Source: Sphingorhabdus sp. SMR4y
Lineage (GTDB): Bacteria > Pseudomonadota > Alphaproteobacteria > Sphingomonadales > Sphingomonadaceae
DNA: 64,000 bases
Reading direction: 5' to 3'
Assembly: GCF_002218195.1 (NCBI RefSeq)
Contig: NZ_CP022336.1
Span: 1,116,001-1,180,000, forward strand
Shown here one piece after another: positions 28,182 through 38,172 of this stretch (position 1 is the first letter of the stretch; the number at the start of each line of letters is the position of its first letter). The notes under the pieces are model-generated. The model did not search any database, was not told the DNA's origin, and worked only from the letters and a program-made list of their open reading frames with translations. The translations under genes and the position numbers were made by a program.

Positions 28182-30397
28182 TTGGCTCTCTTGACGCCAG
28201 CGTTTTTTGCGTCCCCATCATCCGACCGATAACGCGTCCAGATATGCCTGCCGGTCCAGCCGAGCGTGGTGGATATCTGCTGATTTTCCAGATCAATCGT
28301 CATGCCGCCAACCTGCGACAGCAGATTGCGGTCGACTTTCAGCCAGCGCGGCTGACAGCTTTCCGGCAGCCGCCGGTCGCTGACCACAATATCCGCGCGG
28401 CGACAGGCCGCCGACAGAGACAGCGCCGGGATATAATGACCGCTGCGCGTCGCCAGTAACCGCCAGTCGCGCCCGCCCGCGCGGACCGTGGCCAGACAGC
28501 TGTCGCCGTTACAATCGGCACCGGGCCAGTCTTCCAGCGCCTGCGATTCCCCCTCCACTCCTGCATTTTCACGGATCATGTCGCGAATGAAGTCGCCGCT
28601 GCGGCTGCGCAGCATCGCCAGCTCGCCGCTTTCATTGCGAATGGCGACATGGCGGCCGTCGCCGGTGATATAGATATCGGGTGCACGGGTTGTGGCAATC
28701 ATCAAAGTCCCGACCAGCACCGGCGCCAGCCCCCAGTAGCGCCAGCGCTCCCGCCACAGGCAGAGCCACAGACCGCCCAGCAGCACCAGTGCGAAGGCGA
28801 TCACCTTCATGGTCGGCAACATCGTCACGGCCCCGGGCCGGCTGGAGACAAAATGCGCCAGCGCGATCAGGCTGCTCAGCGCCTGTTCGCACAGCCACCA
28901 GATCGGTGCGCCCAGACCAATACTGTCCAGCACCAGAGCCAGCGCTTCCAGCGGCATGATCACGAAGGTCGTCAGCGGGATAGCGATGATATTGGCCAGA
29001 GCGCCATAGAGCCCGGCCTTGTGGAAATGGTAGAGCGCGATCGGCATCAGCGCGATCTCGACCACCAGGCCGGTCAGGAACAGCGCAAGGATGAATCGCC
29101 CGGCGCGGCGCAGCAGGCTTTCCTCGCGCAGCATGACCAGCGCCTTGATCCGCGGATGCTCGTGCAGCGCAATGATCGCGGTGACCGCCGCGAAACTCAG
29201 TTGAAAACTGGGACCCACCAGCGATTCCGGCCAGAAGACCAAAACGAACAAGGCCCCCGCCGCGACCATTCGCAAGGTGATCGCGCTGCGCCCCATGATC
29301 AGTGCCACCAGCACCAGCAATGCGGCGACACAGGCGCGGATTGTCGGCACCTGCGCCCCGGTCATCAGCGTATAGGCGACCGCCGCAAGCGCCGCGCCGG
29401 CGGCCGCCACAATCGGCAGACGAAAGCGCAGCGCCAGTGGCGGCGACAGGGCAAGCGTCTTCAAGATCAGCAGATAGACCGCCCCGACCACCGCCGTGAC
29501 ATGCAGCCCGCTGATCGAGAGCAGATGCGCCAGCCCGCTGCGCCGCATCGCTTCGGCATCCGCCTCGTCAATCGCGCCGCGATCCCCGGTGGCCAGAGTC
29601 GCGCCGATCGCGCCCGCAGCGCCGGACATCTGCGACTGGACATGCGCCGAGAGCATCTGCCGGTATCGCGACAACGCAAAGACCGGATCGGCGGGGCGCA
29701 ATATGGTGATTTCGCCCAGCGCCTGCCCGGTCGCGCCGAGCCCCTGGAACCAGGCGCGTTCGGAGAAATCATAGGCGCCCGGCAACGCCGGCATCGCCGG
29801 TGGCATCAGCCGCGCCCGCAACTGGATCAGCGCTCCGTCCTGCAAGGCGGGAACGGCGTTTTCCAGCGGCACATTCACCCGCACCCGCGGCGGCAGCTCC
29901 GGATTATCGCCGGTGCGCAGCGTCAGCCGCACCATGTCGCGCGCCAGCAGCGGTTCGATCCGCTCGATTTCGGCGTTGAATGTGGTGACGAGCGGCCGCT
30001 CCAGCACCGGCGCGGCGACGCTCCCCGAGCGCAGCCAGATCAGCGCGCAACCGGTAGCGGCCAGCAGCGCGAACCAGAACAAGGCCCTGGCGGCTCGCCT
30101 GTCACGTCCCGTCATGACGGCAATCAGGCAAAGCCCGCCACACAGGCTGATGAAAGCCAGCCACCAGGCGCTATTGGCGAGATTGAACCAGCAGGCGATG
30201 CCGAAACCAAGCGCCACCGGAACCCATAAAGCCAGCTGGTCCCGCTCCTTTTCCAGCTGGTTTTCAATCATTTTGGAGAGTTGCCTGTCGCGCCAGAAAT
30301 CAGACAATTGTCGCGGGTGAAACAGCGTGCTAAGGGCGGTGCCAGTCGACCCGGAACCGGTGCTCATGGTGCCATTCGGGCTCAATCCATCCCGCAT
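28175..30397 (-). CDS. comEC: ComEC/Rec2 family competence protein
   Basis: A 740-residue polytopic membrane protein predicted to carry incoming single-stranded DNA across the inner membrane. The N-terminal OB-like (DUF4131) part is followed by the Competence domain with the conserved [19 protein letters not shown] region. The C-terminus (about 540-740) lacks the metallo-beta-lactamase HxHxDH motif found in many ComEC proteins, common in alphaproteobacteria. It overlaps the lexA end tail-to-tail by 7 bp and is divergent from gltX. A start at 30367 is also possible. Confidence 0.88.
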   Translation of the reverse strand: MRDGLSPNGTMSTGSGSTGTALSTLFHPRQLSDFWRDRQLSKMIENQLEKERDQLALWVPVALGFGIACWFNLANSAWWLAFISLCGGLCLIAVMTGRDRRAARALFWFALLAATGCALIWLRSGSVAAPVLERPLVTTFNAEIERIEPLLARDMVRLTLRTGDNPELPPRVRVNVPLENAVPALQDGALIQLRARLMPPAMPALPGAYDFSERAWFQGLGATGQALGEITILRPADPVFALSRYRQMLSAHVQSQMSGAAGAIGATLATGDRGAIDEADAEAMRRSGLAHLLSISGLHVTAVVGAVYLLILKTLALSPPLALRFRLPIVAAAGAALAAVAYTLMTGAQVPTIRACVAALLVLVALIMGRSAITLRMVAAGALFVLVFWPESLVGPSFQLSFAAVTAIIALHEHPRIKALVMLREESLLRRAGRFILALFLTGLVVEIALMPIALYHFHKAGLYGALANIIAIPLTTFVIMPLEALALVLDSIGLGAPIWWLCEQALSSLIALAHFVSSRPGAVTMLPTMKVIAFALVLLGGLWLCLWRERWRYWGLAPVLVGTLMIATTRAPDIYITGDGRHVAIRNESGELAMLRSRSGDFIRDMIRENAGVEGESQALEDWPGADCNGDSCLATVRAGGRDWRLLATRSGHYIPALSLSAACRRADIVVSDRRLPESCQPRWLKVDRNLLSQVGGMTIDLENQQISTTLGWTGRHIWTRYRSDDGDAKNAGVKRANQ

Positions 30398-30466
30398 TTC
30401 AGGACCCTATCACAGGGCCCCCGAAGCGTGAATTCAAATGAAGCTGATCAGCCGAAAGAGACAAAT

Positions 30467-31870
30467 ATGGTCGTAACCCGCTTTGCCCCCTCCCCGACCG
30501 GATTTCTCCATATCGGCGGTGCACGGACGGCAATGTTCAACTGGCTGTTCGCCCGTCACCATGGCGGAAAGGCACTGCTGCGTATCGAGGATACCGACAA
30601 GGCGCGCTCCACCCAGGAAGCCATTGACGCCATTTCCGAAGGCCTCGAATGGCTGGGGCTCGACTGGGACGGGGAAACCGTTTTCCAGTCGCAACGCGCC
30701 GCGCGCCACGCCGAAGTCGCCCACGAGCTGCTGGCTTCCGGCAACGCCTATAAATGTTTCGCAACCCAGGACGAACTGGCCGCCATGCGCGAGCAGCAGC
30801 GGGCCGAGAAAAAGCCGATGCGCTATGACGGCCGCTGGCGCGACCGCGATCCGTCGGAAGCGCCGGAAGGTGCGCCTTATGCGATCCGGCTGAAAACCGA
30901 ACGCTCCGGAAAAGTGACCATATCCGACATGGTGCAAGGCGATGTGTCGGTCCAGAACAGCGAGATTGACGATTTCATCCTGCTGCGTTCCGATGGCACC
31001 CCGACCTATATGCTGGCCGTCGTCGTGGATGACCATGACATGGGCGTCACCCACCTGATTCGCGGCGATGACCATCTCAACAATGCCTTTCGCCAGCTCG
31101 CCCTGATCCGCGCGATGGGCTGGGACGAGCCGGCCTATGCGCATATCCCGCTGATTCACGGCAATGACGGCGCCAAATTGTCGAAGCGGCACGGTGCACT
31201 GGGCGTCGAGGCCTATCGCGACATGGGCATATTGTCCGACGCGATGTTCAACTATCTGCTGCGTCTCGGCTGGGGCCATGGCGATGACGAGATCATCTCG
31301 CGGGAACAGGCAATAGAATGGTTCGACATCTCCGGTGTCGGCAAATCGCCGTCACGCTTCGACACCAAGAAGCTGCAGAATCTCAACGGCCACTATATGC
31401 GCGAGGCCAATGATGCGGATCTGGTGCGGCTCGCCACACCATGGATCGAACAGGATCTGGGAGCGCCTTTATCCGCTTCGGACCGCGATTTGCTCGGCCA
31501 GGCCATGCCGGTTTTGAAGAGTCGCGCAAAAAATCTCATCGAATTGGCGCAAAGCAGTCTTTTTCTCTTTAAAAAACGCCCACTTGGCCTCGACGAACGG
31601 GCAGAAAATCTGCTAGACGCTCCCGCACGGACGCTGCTGAAATCGATTCACCTTGGCTTGACCGATCTGGAAGACTGGACGCTCGAGACAACGGAAGAAA
31701 CCATAAAAGCGATCGCGGAGTCTGCCGAATTGGGGCTGGGGAAGCTCGCACAACCTATGCGCGCGGCCCTGACTGGAAGCACCAGTTCACCCGGAATTTT
31801 TGACGTTCTGATACTTCTTGGGAAAGAAGAATCACTGGGGCGTCTTGCAGATCAAATAGAAAAAACCTGA
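30467..31870 (+). CDS. gltX: Glutamyl-tRNA synthetase
   Basis: A 467-residue class I synthetase. [20 protein letters not shown] contains the HIGH-type signature at 15-18; [13 protein letters not shown] near 238 is the KMSKS loop. The frame is open upstream to 30281, but family members begin at [12 protein letters not shown], so the ATG at 30467 is used. gltA follows 27 bp later and may share the transcript. Confidence 0.97.
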   Translation: MVVTRFAPSPTGFLHIGGARTAMFNWLFARHHGGKALLRIEDTDKARSTQEAIDAISEGLEWLGLDWDGETVFQSQRAARHAEVAHELLASGNAYKCFATQDELAAMREQQRAEKKPMRYDGRWRDRDPSEAPEGAPYAIRLKTERSGKVTISDMVQGDVSVQNSEIDDFILLRSDGTPTYMLAVVVDDHDMGVTHLIRGDDHLNNAFRQLALIRAMGWDEPAYAHIPLIHGNDGAKLSKRHGALGVEAYRDMGILSDAMFNYLLRLGWGHGDDEIISREQAIEWFDISGVGKSPSRFDTKKLQNLNGHYMREANDADLVRLATPWIEQDLGAPLSASDRDLLGQAMPVLKSRAKNLIELAQSSLFLFKKRPLGLDERAENLLDAPARTLLKSIHLGLTDLEDWTLETTEETIKAIAESAELGLGKLAQPMRAALTGSTSSPGIFDVLILLGKEESLGRLADQIEKT

Positions 31871-31897
31871 GTTTTCAGGAGCAGAAAGGACAATATC

Positions 31898-33181
31898 GTG
31901 GGCGATAACGCAAAATTCAGCATCGATGGCGACAATTTCGAATATCCGGTTCTACAGGGCACCATCGGTCCCGACGTGGTCGATATCCGCAAATTATACG
32001 GCCAGACCGGTGCCTTCACCTATGACCCCGGCTTTACCTCGACCGCCAGTTGCGAATCAGAGCTGACCTTCATCGACGGCGGCGAAGGCGTATTGCTGCA
32101 TCGCGGCTATCCGATCGAACAGCTCGCCGAAAACAGCAGCTTCATGGAAGTCGCCCACCTGCTGCTCCGCGGCGAATTGCCGACGGCGGACGAATATTCC
32201 GACTTTACCAACACGATCACCCGCCACACCATGGTGCATGAACAGCTGCGCGGTTTCTACCAGGGCTTCCGTCGTGATGCCCACCCGATGGCAATCATGT
32301 GCGGTGTGGTTGGCGCGCTCTCGGCTTTCTATCACGACAGCACCGACATCAACGATCCCGCCCAGCGGATGATCGCCAGCCACCGTCTGGTCGCGAAAAT
32401 GCCGACCATCGCGGCGATGGCCTATAAATATTCGATCGGCCAGCCGTTCGTCTATCCCGACAATGAACTGTCCTATACCGGCAACTTCCTGCGCATGACC
32501 TTCGGTGTTCCGGCCGAGGAATATGAAGTACACCCGGCGATCGAAAAGGCGATGGACCGGATCTTCATCCTCCACGCCGATCACGAACAGAATGCGTCGA
32601 CCTCGACCGTCCGGCTCGCCGGCTCCTCGGGTGCCAACCCGTTTGCCTGTATCGCGGCCGGCATTGCCTGCCTCTGGGGCCCTGCCCACGGCGGCGCCAA
32701 TGAAGCGGCGCTCAACATGCTGCACGAAATCGGCCACCCTGACCGCATTCCGGAATATATCAAGCGCGCCAAGGACAAGGACGATCCGTTCCGCCTGATG
32801 GGCTTTGGTCACCGCGTGTATAAAAATTACGATCCGCGCGCATCGGTGATGCAGGAAACGGTTCGCGAAGTGTTTGAAACGCTGAAGGTCAAGGATCCCG
32901 TCTTTGACGTGGCGTTGCAGCTCGAGGAAATGGCGCTCAACGATCCCTATTTCATCGACAAGAAACTGTTCCCGAACGTCGACTTCTATTCCGGCATCAT
33001 TCTCTCGGCGATCGGTTTCCCGACCTCGATGTTCACCGTGCTGTTCGCCCTCGCCCGCACCGTCGGCTGGGTTGCGCAGTGGAACGAAATGATTTCCGAT
33101 CCCGGCCAGCGCATCGGTCGCCCGCGTCAGCTCTACACCGGTCCGGCCAAGCGCGACTATGTGCCGATCGACAAGCGGTAA
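31898..33181 (+). CDS. gltA: Citrate synthase
   Basis: A 427-residue type II hexameric citrate synthase that condenses acetyl-CoA and oxaloacetate. The catalytic residues fall at the same numbers as in E. coli: His264 in [12 protein letters not shown], His305 in [14 protein letters not shown] and Asp362 in [10 protein letters not shown]. Start is GTG, preceded by AGAAAGGA. A strong terminator follows. Confidence 0.98.
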   Translation: MGDNAKFSIDGDNFEYPVLQGTIGPDVVDIRKLYGQTGAFTYDPGFTSTASCESELTFIDGGEGVLLHRGYPIEQLAENSSFMEVAHLLLRGELPTADEYSDFTNTITRHTMVHEQLRGFYQGFRRDAHPMAIMCGVVGALSAFYHDSTDINDPAQRMIASHRLVAKMPTIAAMAYKYSIGQPFVYPDNELSYTGNFLRMTFGVPAEEYEVHPAIEKAMDRIFILHADHEQNASTSTVRLAGSSGANPFACIAAGIACLWGPAHGGANEAALNMLHEIGHPDRIPEYIKRAKDKDDPFRLMGFGHRVYKNYDPRASVMQETVREVFETLKVKDPVFDVALQLEEMALNDPYFIDKKLFPNVDFYSGIILSAIGFPTSMFTVLFALARTVGWVAQWNEMISDPGQRIGRPRQLYTGPAKRDYVPIDKR

Positions 33182-33200
33182 AGACTAGAGAAATCTGGAG

Positions 33201-33229
33201 AAAGGGGAGCGTTTCGCTCCCCTTTTTTT
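33201..33229 (+). terminator. Rho-independent terminator of gltA
   Basis: Stem AAAGGGGAGCG (33201-33211), loop TTT, CGCTCCCCTTT (33215-33225), then further T to 33229. It overlaps the end of the convergent kinase-like gene by two bases and could act from both sides. Confidence 0.9.
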
Positions 33230-34628
33230 ATGCCGTTTTCCGTTCCGGCAAGGACAGGGTGAAAGTAGAACCCTTGCCGGCTTCGCTGGCCACGGTCAGG
33301 CTGCCACCCATAGCGCCAGCCAGACGACGGGAAATGAACAACCCCAATCCGCTGCCACCATCACCAGACCGGCCCAGCCGCTCGAATTTTTCAAAAATCC
33401 GCTGCTGGTCTTCGGCAGCGATGCCATCGCCCTCATCGCTTACGGCAATCCGGGCAAAACCGTCATCGGTGGATACCCGCAGGCGGATCACCGAACCGTC
33501 GGGCGAATAACGGATTGCATTTCCGATCAGGTTGACCAGAATTTGCAGCGTCCGGCGAAACTCGCCGCTGGCGGGGCATTTTTCTTTTTCGTCCGGAAGG
33601 TCAAGACGAATGTGATGATCAGCCGCCTTGACCGCCAGCAAGCCTGCCGCCCGATGGGCCAGATCAACCAGATCGATATCGTCCCCCGCCACGGTGAATT
33701 CTGGCCGTTCAATCGCCTCGAGATCGGACAGATCATTGACCAGATCGAGCAAATGTCGTCCGGCCGATGCGATATCCTTGGCATAGCTGGCATAGTCGCC
33801 GCGCAGCGGGCCTTCCAGCTTGCTGCTGATGGTCTCGGCATTGGCGATGATCTTGCCCAGCGGCTGGCGCAATGCGGGCCCCAATTGCGTTCCAAACAGA
33901 CTGTCGCTGATCAGCTTGCCATTGGTGCTCCTGGTATCTGCGCCACGGGCCGGCTGGACATTCGGGGCGTCGTCCGGCGTCGCGGTAAAACGATAGCCGG
34001 CGAACAGTCCGGCCTTGTCAATCAATGGATTGCCCTGCAGCACGAACAGACGCTGTGCCCCGCCTTTCTGCCGCATCCGCTGGTTGCGGATCGGCTGGCG
34101 CTCGGCCACGGCCTCCAGCAGACCGGCATTGGCCGACGGTGGAATGACATCATATATATCGAGCAGGGACTGACCGATGACCTCGAAATCCTGGTCAGCC
34201 TCATCCGGCATCTGCCGGGCTATGATCCGCAACGCGGCATCGGTGCGGATCGCCCCACGGCCTTCCAGCCGGTCAAAATCGCGCGCTCTGGACGGATCGT
34301 CTTTCTCGCTCTCGCGGTGCGAATATTCCTTCCAGTCGATGATCGAAAGGTGGAGGGGCCCTGCCTTTTCCGGCGAAGCCAGCCGGGTCTCCACCCACAT
34401 TTCAATACGTGAATCGTCATCCGATGCCTGGACCGGACGGGAGAGGTTCATCCCCAGCCGTCGGCTGAGACGGCATAAATCTGCCAACTCGGGAACGGCC
34501 AGAGGGCCGCCTTCCCGGCCACCGCAGCGCAGATGCAGCCGCAGCAGCTTCGGGTCTGCCGACAGCAGCAGTCCGTCGGCATCTACCTGTCCCAGCACCG
34601 GCTCGGTCAATTTGCGGTCCGTGGTCAT
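33228..34628 (-). CDS. Histidine-kinase-like protein lacking the phospho-acceptor His
   Basis: A 466-residue soluble protein. About 1-245 looks like a PAS-type sensor region; then a HisKA-like dimerisation helix in which the H-box SHELRTPL is replaced by GPALRQPL (Pro251 in the His place). The ATPase domain is intact: N-box NLIGNAIRYS (Asn370), G1 DEGDG (398-402), FEKF (412-415) and G2 GSGLGL (425-430). It may bind ATP without autophosphorylating in the usual way, or act on a partner. It overlaps the DUF2336 gene by 4 bp. Confidence 0.85.
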   Translation of the reverse strand: MTTDRKLTEPVLGQVDADGLLLSADPKLLRLHLRCGGREGGPLAVPELADLCRLSRRLGMNLSRPVQASDDDSRIEMWVETRLASPEKAGPLHLSIIDWKEYSHRESEKDDPSRARDFDRLEGRGAIRTDAALRIIARQMPDEADQDFEVIGQSLLDIYDVIPPSANAGLLEAVAERQPIRNQRMRQKGGAQRLFVLQGNPLIDKAGLFAGYRFTATPDDAPNVQPARGADTRSTNGKLISDSLFGTQLGPALRQPLGKIIANAETISSKLEGPLRGDYASYAKDIASAGRHLLDLVNDLSDLEAIERPEFTVAGDDIDLVDLAHRAAGLLAVKAADHHIRLDLPDEKEKCPASGEFRRTLQILVNLIGNAIRYSPDGSVIRLRVSTDDGFARIAVSDEGDGIAAEDQQRIFEKFERLGRSGDGGSGLGLFISRRLAGAMGGSLTVASEAGKGSTFTLSLPERKTA

Positions 34629-35686
34629 CTATCGGGGCTGCCCGGGAAATCGCCGGAAAGAAGCCGTTCGGCCTTCTGATAGGCCTCGGGAGAAGCCCAG
34701 TGCGAGACCTGTACCAAACAGCGATCCCGGTCGGTCTCGCCATAGGTTGCTGCGGTCAATATATGGTCGCCGCCGTCAAGCGCGGCAAATATCGACAAGG
34801 CTTCCTGAGCCGGAAAATCAGCGGCCCGCATGACAACGACCAGACGCACCATATCCGGCTCGGCAGTAAAGGCGACAATCTGGTCGCTGGTCAGGCCGGA
34901 CCGCCGAGCCAGTCGCGCGACAAACAGCGTCAGACCGTCTCTCATCGGATGGGGAACAGAGTGCTGATCCTCATCAGACTGGTCAAGCAATTGGGCAAGC
35001 CGCTCGGCCTTGCGTGCCACGCCGGCGCTTTCGTCATGCGCGGCAAGCAGCCGCTCTGTTGCCTGCTGCAATTGCGGACCGGCAAAGCCGGACCGTCTGG
35101 CGAGCGCGGCAGTTATCGGCCAGGCAAGCGAATAGAGAATCTCCGGCGGCAAATCCCCCGGGCTGGCAGCGATTTCACCGGGAGCGCCGGTGGTCTTGGA
35201 TTGCGCGACAAGCAGCCCCATGGCAGCCTCGGCAACAGCCGGATCCTCGTGGTCCAGATGCCGCGTCAGCGTGGATTCGAGATCTTCCTGTGAGATCTTC
35301 TGCAACAATCGGGCGGAAAGCTCGCTTTGCTGCGTTTTGACGAACAGATGACGGACGATTTCGGGCGTCTTCAGCAGTCCGGACGGCTCGAGCATGGCAA
35401 AGCTCTGGCCTTTGCCGCCCTGCGCGATATCGAGGAGCACCTCCTGATGAACCCCCATATCCTGGGTCGCGATGGTGCAGATACGCTTTTCAATCTGGTC
35501 GACGACGCTACGCAGATATTGCTGCGCATTGGACCGCATGCGATCATTGAAAATGACGTCGCTTCTGGGGAACAGCGCATGCGCAAAATCATCCGCCACG
35601 AACGAGGCTTTATCAGCCATCGCGCTCGCGCGGCGGACAATATCAGTGTGCTTGCTTCGATCCATCGGAAAAACTCGCTCTGCCAT
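34625..35686 (-). CDS. DUF2336 domain protein
   Basis: A mostly helical protein of 353 residues when started at the ATG 35686 (MAERVFPMDRSKHTDIVRRA); an ATG at 35665 is an alternative and a TTG at 35716 is less likely. The helical-repeat region LSARLLQKISQEDLESTLTR, then HLDHEDPAVAEAAMGLLVAQ, is the DUF2336 signature, a HEAT-like alphaproteobacterial family of unknown function. It is translationally coupled to the kinase-like gene and follows the degenerate transferase gene at a short distance. Confidence 0.75.
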   Translation of the reverse strand: MAERVFPMDRSKHTDIVRRASAMADKASFVADDFAHALFPRSDVIFNDRMRSNAQQYLRSVVDQIEKRICTIATQDMGVHQEVLLDIAQGGKGQSFAMLEPSGLLKTPEIVRHLFVKTQQSELSARLLQKISQEDLESTLTRHLDHEDPAVAEAAMGLLVAQSKTTGAPGEIAASPGDLPPEILYSLAWPITAALARRSGFAGPQLQQATERLLAAHDESAGVARKAERLAQLLDQSDEDQHSVPHPMRDGLTLFVARLARRSGLTSDQIVAFTAEPDMVRLVVVMRAADFPAQEALSIFAALDGGDHILTAATYGETDRDRCLVQVSHWASPEAYQKAERLLSGDFPGSPDR

Positions 35687-35737
35687 AGCTAGGCCGTACC
35701 CTAATGTGGTTAACAAGCCGCTAAGTCGAATGTTCCG

Positions 35738-36943
35738 CTATTCACCCTGCGGGTCGGATAATTTCGGCGCTTTTCCTGCGATATAGCGATCAAGGAGCAG
35801 CGACAGGCCGGAGTAGAGCGCCGCGGCATATATGCCAAAGCTGATCGGTCCGAAAATGCTGGCCAGGAGCAACACAAGCAGTACCAGCCTCAGGTCCGGT
35901 CGGACCAGCAGGAACCGGCCGTTGTCCGGCGCGCTCCTCAGGAGCAGCAAATGCGCCAGCAACAAGACGAAAATCACAAGATTCGGCAGCAGAGTGGCGG
36001 CATCAGAGGCCTGCAGCAGCAAGATGGCCACGCCGCTCGCCACGAACATATCCAGTGCTAATGCCGTCCAGTCTCTCATGTTCACGGCGCCGTCAAACTG
36101 CCGCATCATGGTCCGGGCAAATTGCCCGGCGCTACCGAGAAAGAGCAGACCGAGCGCGGCTATTGCATAGCCAAACGCCGCAACAACGATACCGCCAAGC
36201 CCGGCTACCAGTGCAAAAATCTGCAGATATTGTGGCGCTGCCTTTCGTGCCCAAAGACGCGGCAGACTGCGCTTGATCAGCGGACGCAACAAGAAGCGGT
36301 TCAGGAAATTGTCCTTCGCTGCAGGCATGTCCTTCAACTTGCGCCGCGTATATTGCGCTGCGCTCAGCTCGCTCTGGATATGGGAAATCGCCCCCGCACC
36401 CATTCGCCGGTCCGAGATGATTGCGCGCGGGCAATCGGCCTGCACTGCGGTCCGAAGCAGAGCTGATCCGATCTCCCACTCGTCCGGGATATCGATCATC
36501 GCCACCAGCCGCGAGGCATTGAGCGAGACGATACCGAGCCAGCGCTGGTTGAGATCGATACGCTCGAATTCCTGATATTCCTCAGCATGCAATACGGTGA
36601 ACAGCAATTCCTGCGGCGCACCGCCCAGCTGGTCGACAATTTCCTCATTGGGGATGATGCCGTCAGCGAAATAGACGATATGATCCTGCTCGCTCGCATA
36701 TTGCACCAGATCGCTGGGGCTGCGGACATATTCCGCATCGAGGCCCTGCTGCTTCATCTCGTCGATTTTCTGCAACAATGCGCCGTGAGTGACCGGACAG
36801 AGGAAGACGAATTTTTCGCAGCCGATGTGTTGCGCGGCCCGAATCTGCAAATCCAGCAAGGTCCCGGCAAACAACGGCAGCAGGGCAATCGGCCCCTGCC
36901 CGTCGAGATCGTCTTTTGCCAGAGAAATCAGTGCCAGTTTCAC
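35738..36943 (-). CDS. Degenerate nucleotidyl/CDP-alcohol transferase-like membrane protein
   Basis: A 401-residue protein. About 1-200 looks like a sugar-nucleotidyltransferase fold (LLPLFAGTLLDLQIRAAQHI and IVYFADGIIPNEE), but the glycine-rich NTP loop is missing. From DNFLNRFLLRPLIKRSLPRL on it follows inositol-phosphate cytidylyltransferase/CDP-alcohol transferases, with four or more helices. The catalytic DGxxAR Asp residues are lost: FLGSAGQFAR (268-277) stands where active enzymes have LDGCDGELAR. Probably non-catalytic; a diverged active site is the alternative. Confidence 0.65.
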   Translation of the reverse strand: MKLALISLAKDDLDGQGPIALLPLFAGTLLDLQIRAAQHIGCEKFVFLCPVTHGALLQKIDEMKQQGLDAEYVRSPSDLVQYASEQDHIVYFADGIIPNEEIVDQLGGAPQELLFTVLHAEEYQEFERIDLNQRWLGIVSLNASRLVAMIDIPDEWEIGSALLRTAVQADCPRAIISDRRMGAGAISHIQSELSAAQYTRRKLKDMPAAKDNFLNRFLLRPLIKRSLPRLWARKAAPQYLQIFALVAGLGGIVVAAFGYAIAALGLLFLGSAGQFARTMMRQFDGAVNMRDWTALALDMFVASGVAILLLQASDAATLLPNLVIFVLLLAHLLLLRSAPDNGRFLLVRPDLRLVLLVLLLASIFGPISFGIYAAALYSGLSLLLDRYIAGKAPKLSDPQGE

Positions 36944-37342
36944 GAAATTTGGGGTCCCGAACGAAGAAGAGGAAGGCTCTTCCCGTCCATAGATGGTGGC
37001 GTCCGGTCATGCCAAGCGATAATCAGAAATGTCTCGGTTTGAATCTCCGCTTTTCGGGTGGGAAACGGACAGTCTGCTTTGGGAACTGAAGAAGGCGAAA
37101 GCAGACGCAAATTCACTGAGGCGATAGTGGCAGCTAACGATCCAATTGCGGATGCGGGCATTGGCTGTTCGCATTCCACGAGAAGGCAAGGTAGCTTCAG
37201 GCTAAAACCCAGGCCAGCGCAAAGAACTTGATACTCAATATTGTCAATGCGCGCTCCATCACTATGATTGTGCTAAGCTATTCTTTACGATGTTAAACGC
37301 GCAGATTTACTCGTAATTCATGATCAGGGATTAGGTAAGCGT
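36944..37342. other. Gene-free spacer upstream of the degenerate transferase
   Basis: About 400 bases with no credible gene. It includes a decayed element (CCGCTTTTCGGGTGGGAAAC at about 37048, with AAAGCAGACG at about 37098). It should contain the promoter of the minus-strand gene at 35738-36943 and perhaps that of the short plus-strand gene at 37343. Confidence 0.4.
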
Positions 37343-37594
37343 ATGAGTGAATTTCTTTTGATCTGTTGCTTTATGTTTTTTGCGGGCAACTTGTGTTCTG
37401 CCGCCGTCACCGGACGACTCATCGCAAAAGGCGGATACAATTCGCCGCTTCCTTTGATAAAAATCGTGTCTATCGGCGAGGAACCTCGCTCATTTTGGCT
37501 TCTTGTACTGTTGTATGTCACAATTTGCGGCTTGCTAGCTGGTGTATTTCTAGAGATTGCGGGTGTCTGGGACGCGCCTTGGTTTAACGCGTGA
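37343..37594 (+). CDS. Small two-helix membrane protein of unknown function
   Basis: An 83-residue protein with a first helix FLLICCFMFFAGNLCSAAV and a second FWLLVLLYVTICGLLAGVFL, separated by a short charged loop. TTAGGTAAGCGT upstream gives only a weak ribosome site. No family is recognised and it has no operon partner. Codon use looks less GC3-biased than its neighbours, so it may be young or foreign; moderate confidence that it is real. Confidence 0.5.
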   Translation: MSEFLLICCFMFFAGNLCSAAVTGRLIAKGGYNSPLPLIKIVSIGEEPRSFWLLVLLYVTICGLLAGVFLEIAGVWDAPWFNA

Positions 37595-37794
37595 CTTGGC
37601 CTAGGATACCATAGCAGATCTTCCGCTTCCACCCCCAGTCTTTGTCGTAGTGGAACAAAGAGAGCTCCGTCCGCTTTCGGAAAAATGGAGAATCGGCGCA
37701 AAAGCCCCACATGAGGCGGAAGCAGACGTTCCACCCGTGACATTTTTCTACATTCCGGTGTTGCTGGCGCACTTGACGCGGCGGAGCGGGGATT

Positions 37795-38103
37795 TCAGTC
37801 CCGATGCGCCTCTACCGCGGAAACAGCGCGCTCCAGTTTCTGCAGAATGACCGGATCGCCCGGAGCACCATGGGCGGCCTCGTCGGCCAGTTGCAGGATC
37901 TTGGTCGCGGAGAAGCTTGCGGCCAGTCCTTTCAGACGCCAGGCCGCATATTCCCAATTGGCATCACAGCGCGCTCTCCCGAGCAAATCAACCTGCCGTT
38001 TTGCGCTCTCCAGAAACGCCGCACGCAATTCCGCAATCAGGGGTTGATCATCCCCCACCGCGGCCGTCAGAGCGGCGTCCAGAGCTCCATAATCAAATGA
38101 CAT
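37795..38103 (-). CDS. Hpt-like protein lacking the phosphorylatable His
   Basis: A 102-residue four-helix Hpt-like protein starting MSFDYGALDAALTAAVGDDQ. The Hpt signature is AHRLKGxAASFGA; here it reads AAWRLKGLAASFSATKI with Trp55 in the place of the phospho-acceptor His while Lys58-Gly59 remain. It cannot relay phosphate in the normal way. It is divergent from the TipN-like gene across 69 bp and lies near the kinase-like protein that has also lost its His. Confidence 0.75.
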   Translation of the reverse strand: MSFDYGALDAALTAAVGDDQPLIAELRAAFLESAKRQVDLLGRARCDANWEYAAWRLKGLAASFSATKILQLADEAAHGAPGDPVILQKLERAVSAVEAHRD

Positions 38104-38172
38104 TCCGAACACTTACACGCAATATGGTTAACTTATGGTTTCTATGATCCGATATTGTGTTAAATAGTCCCC

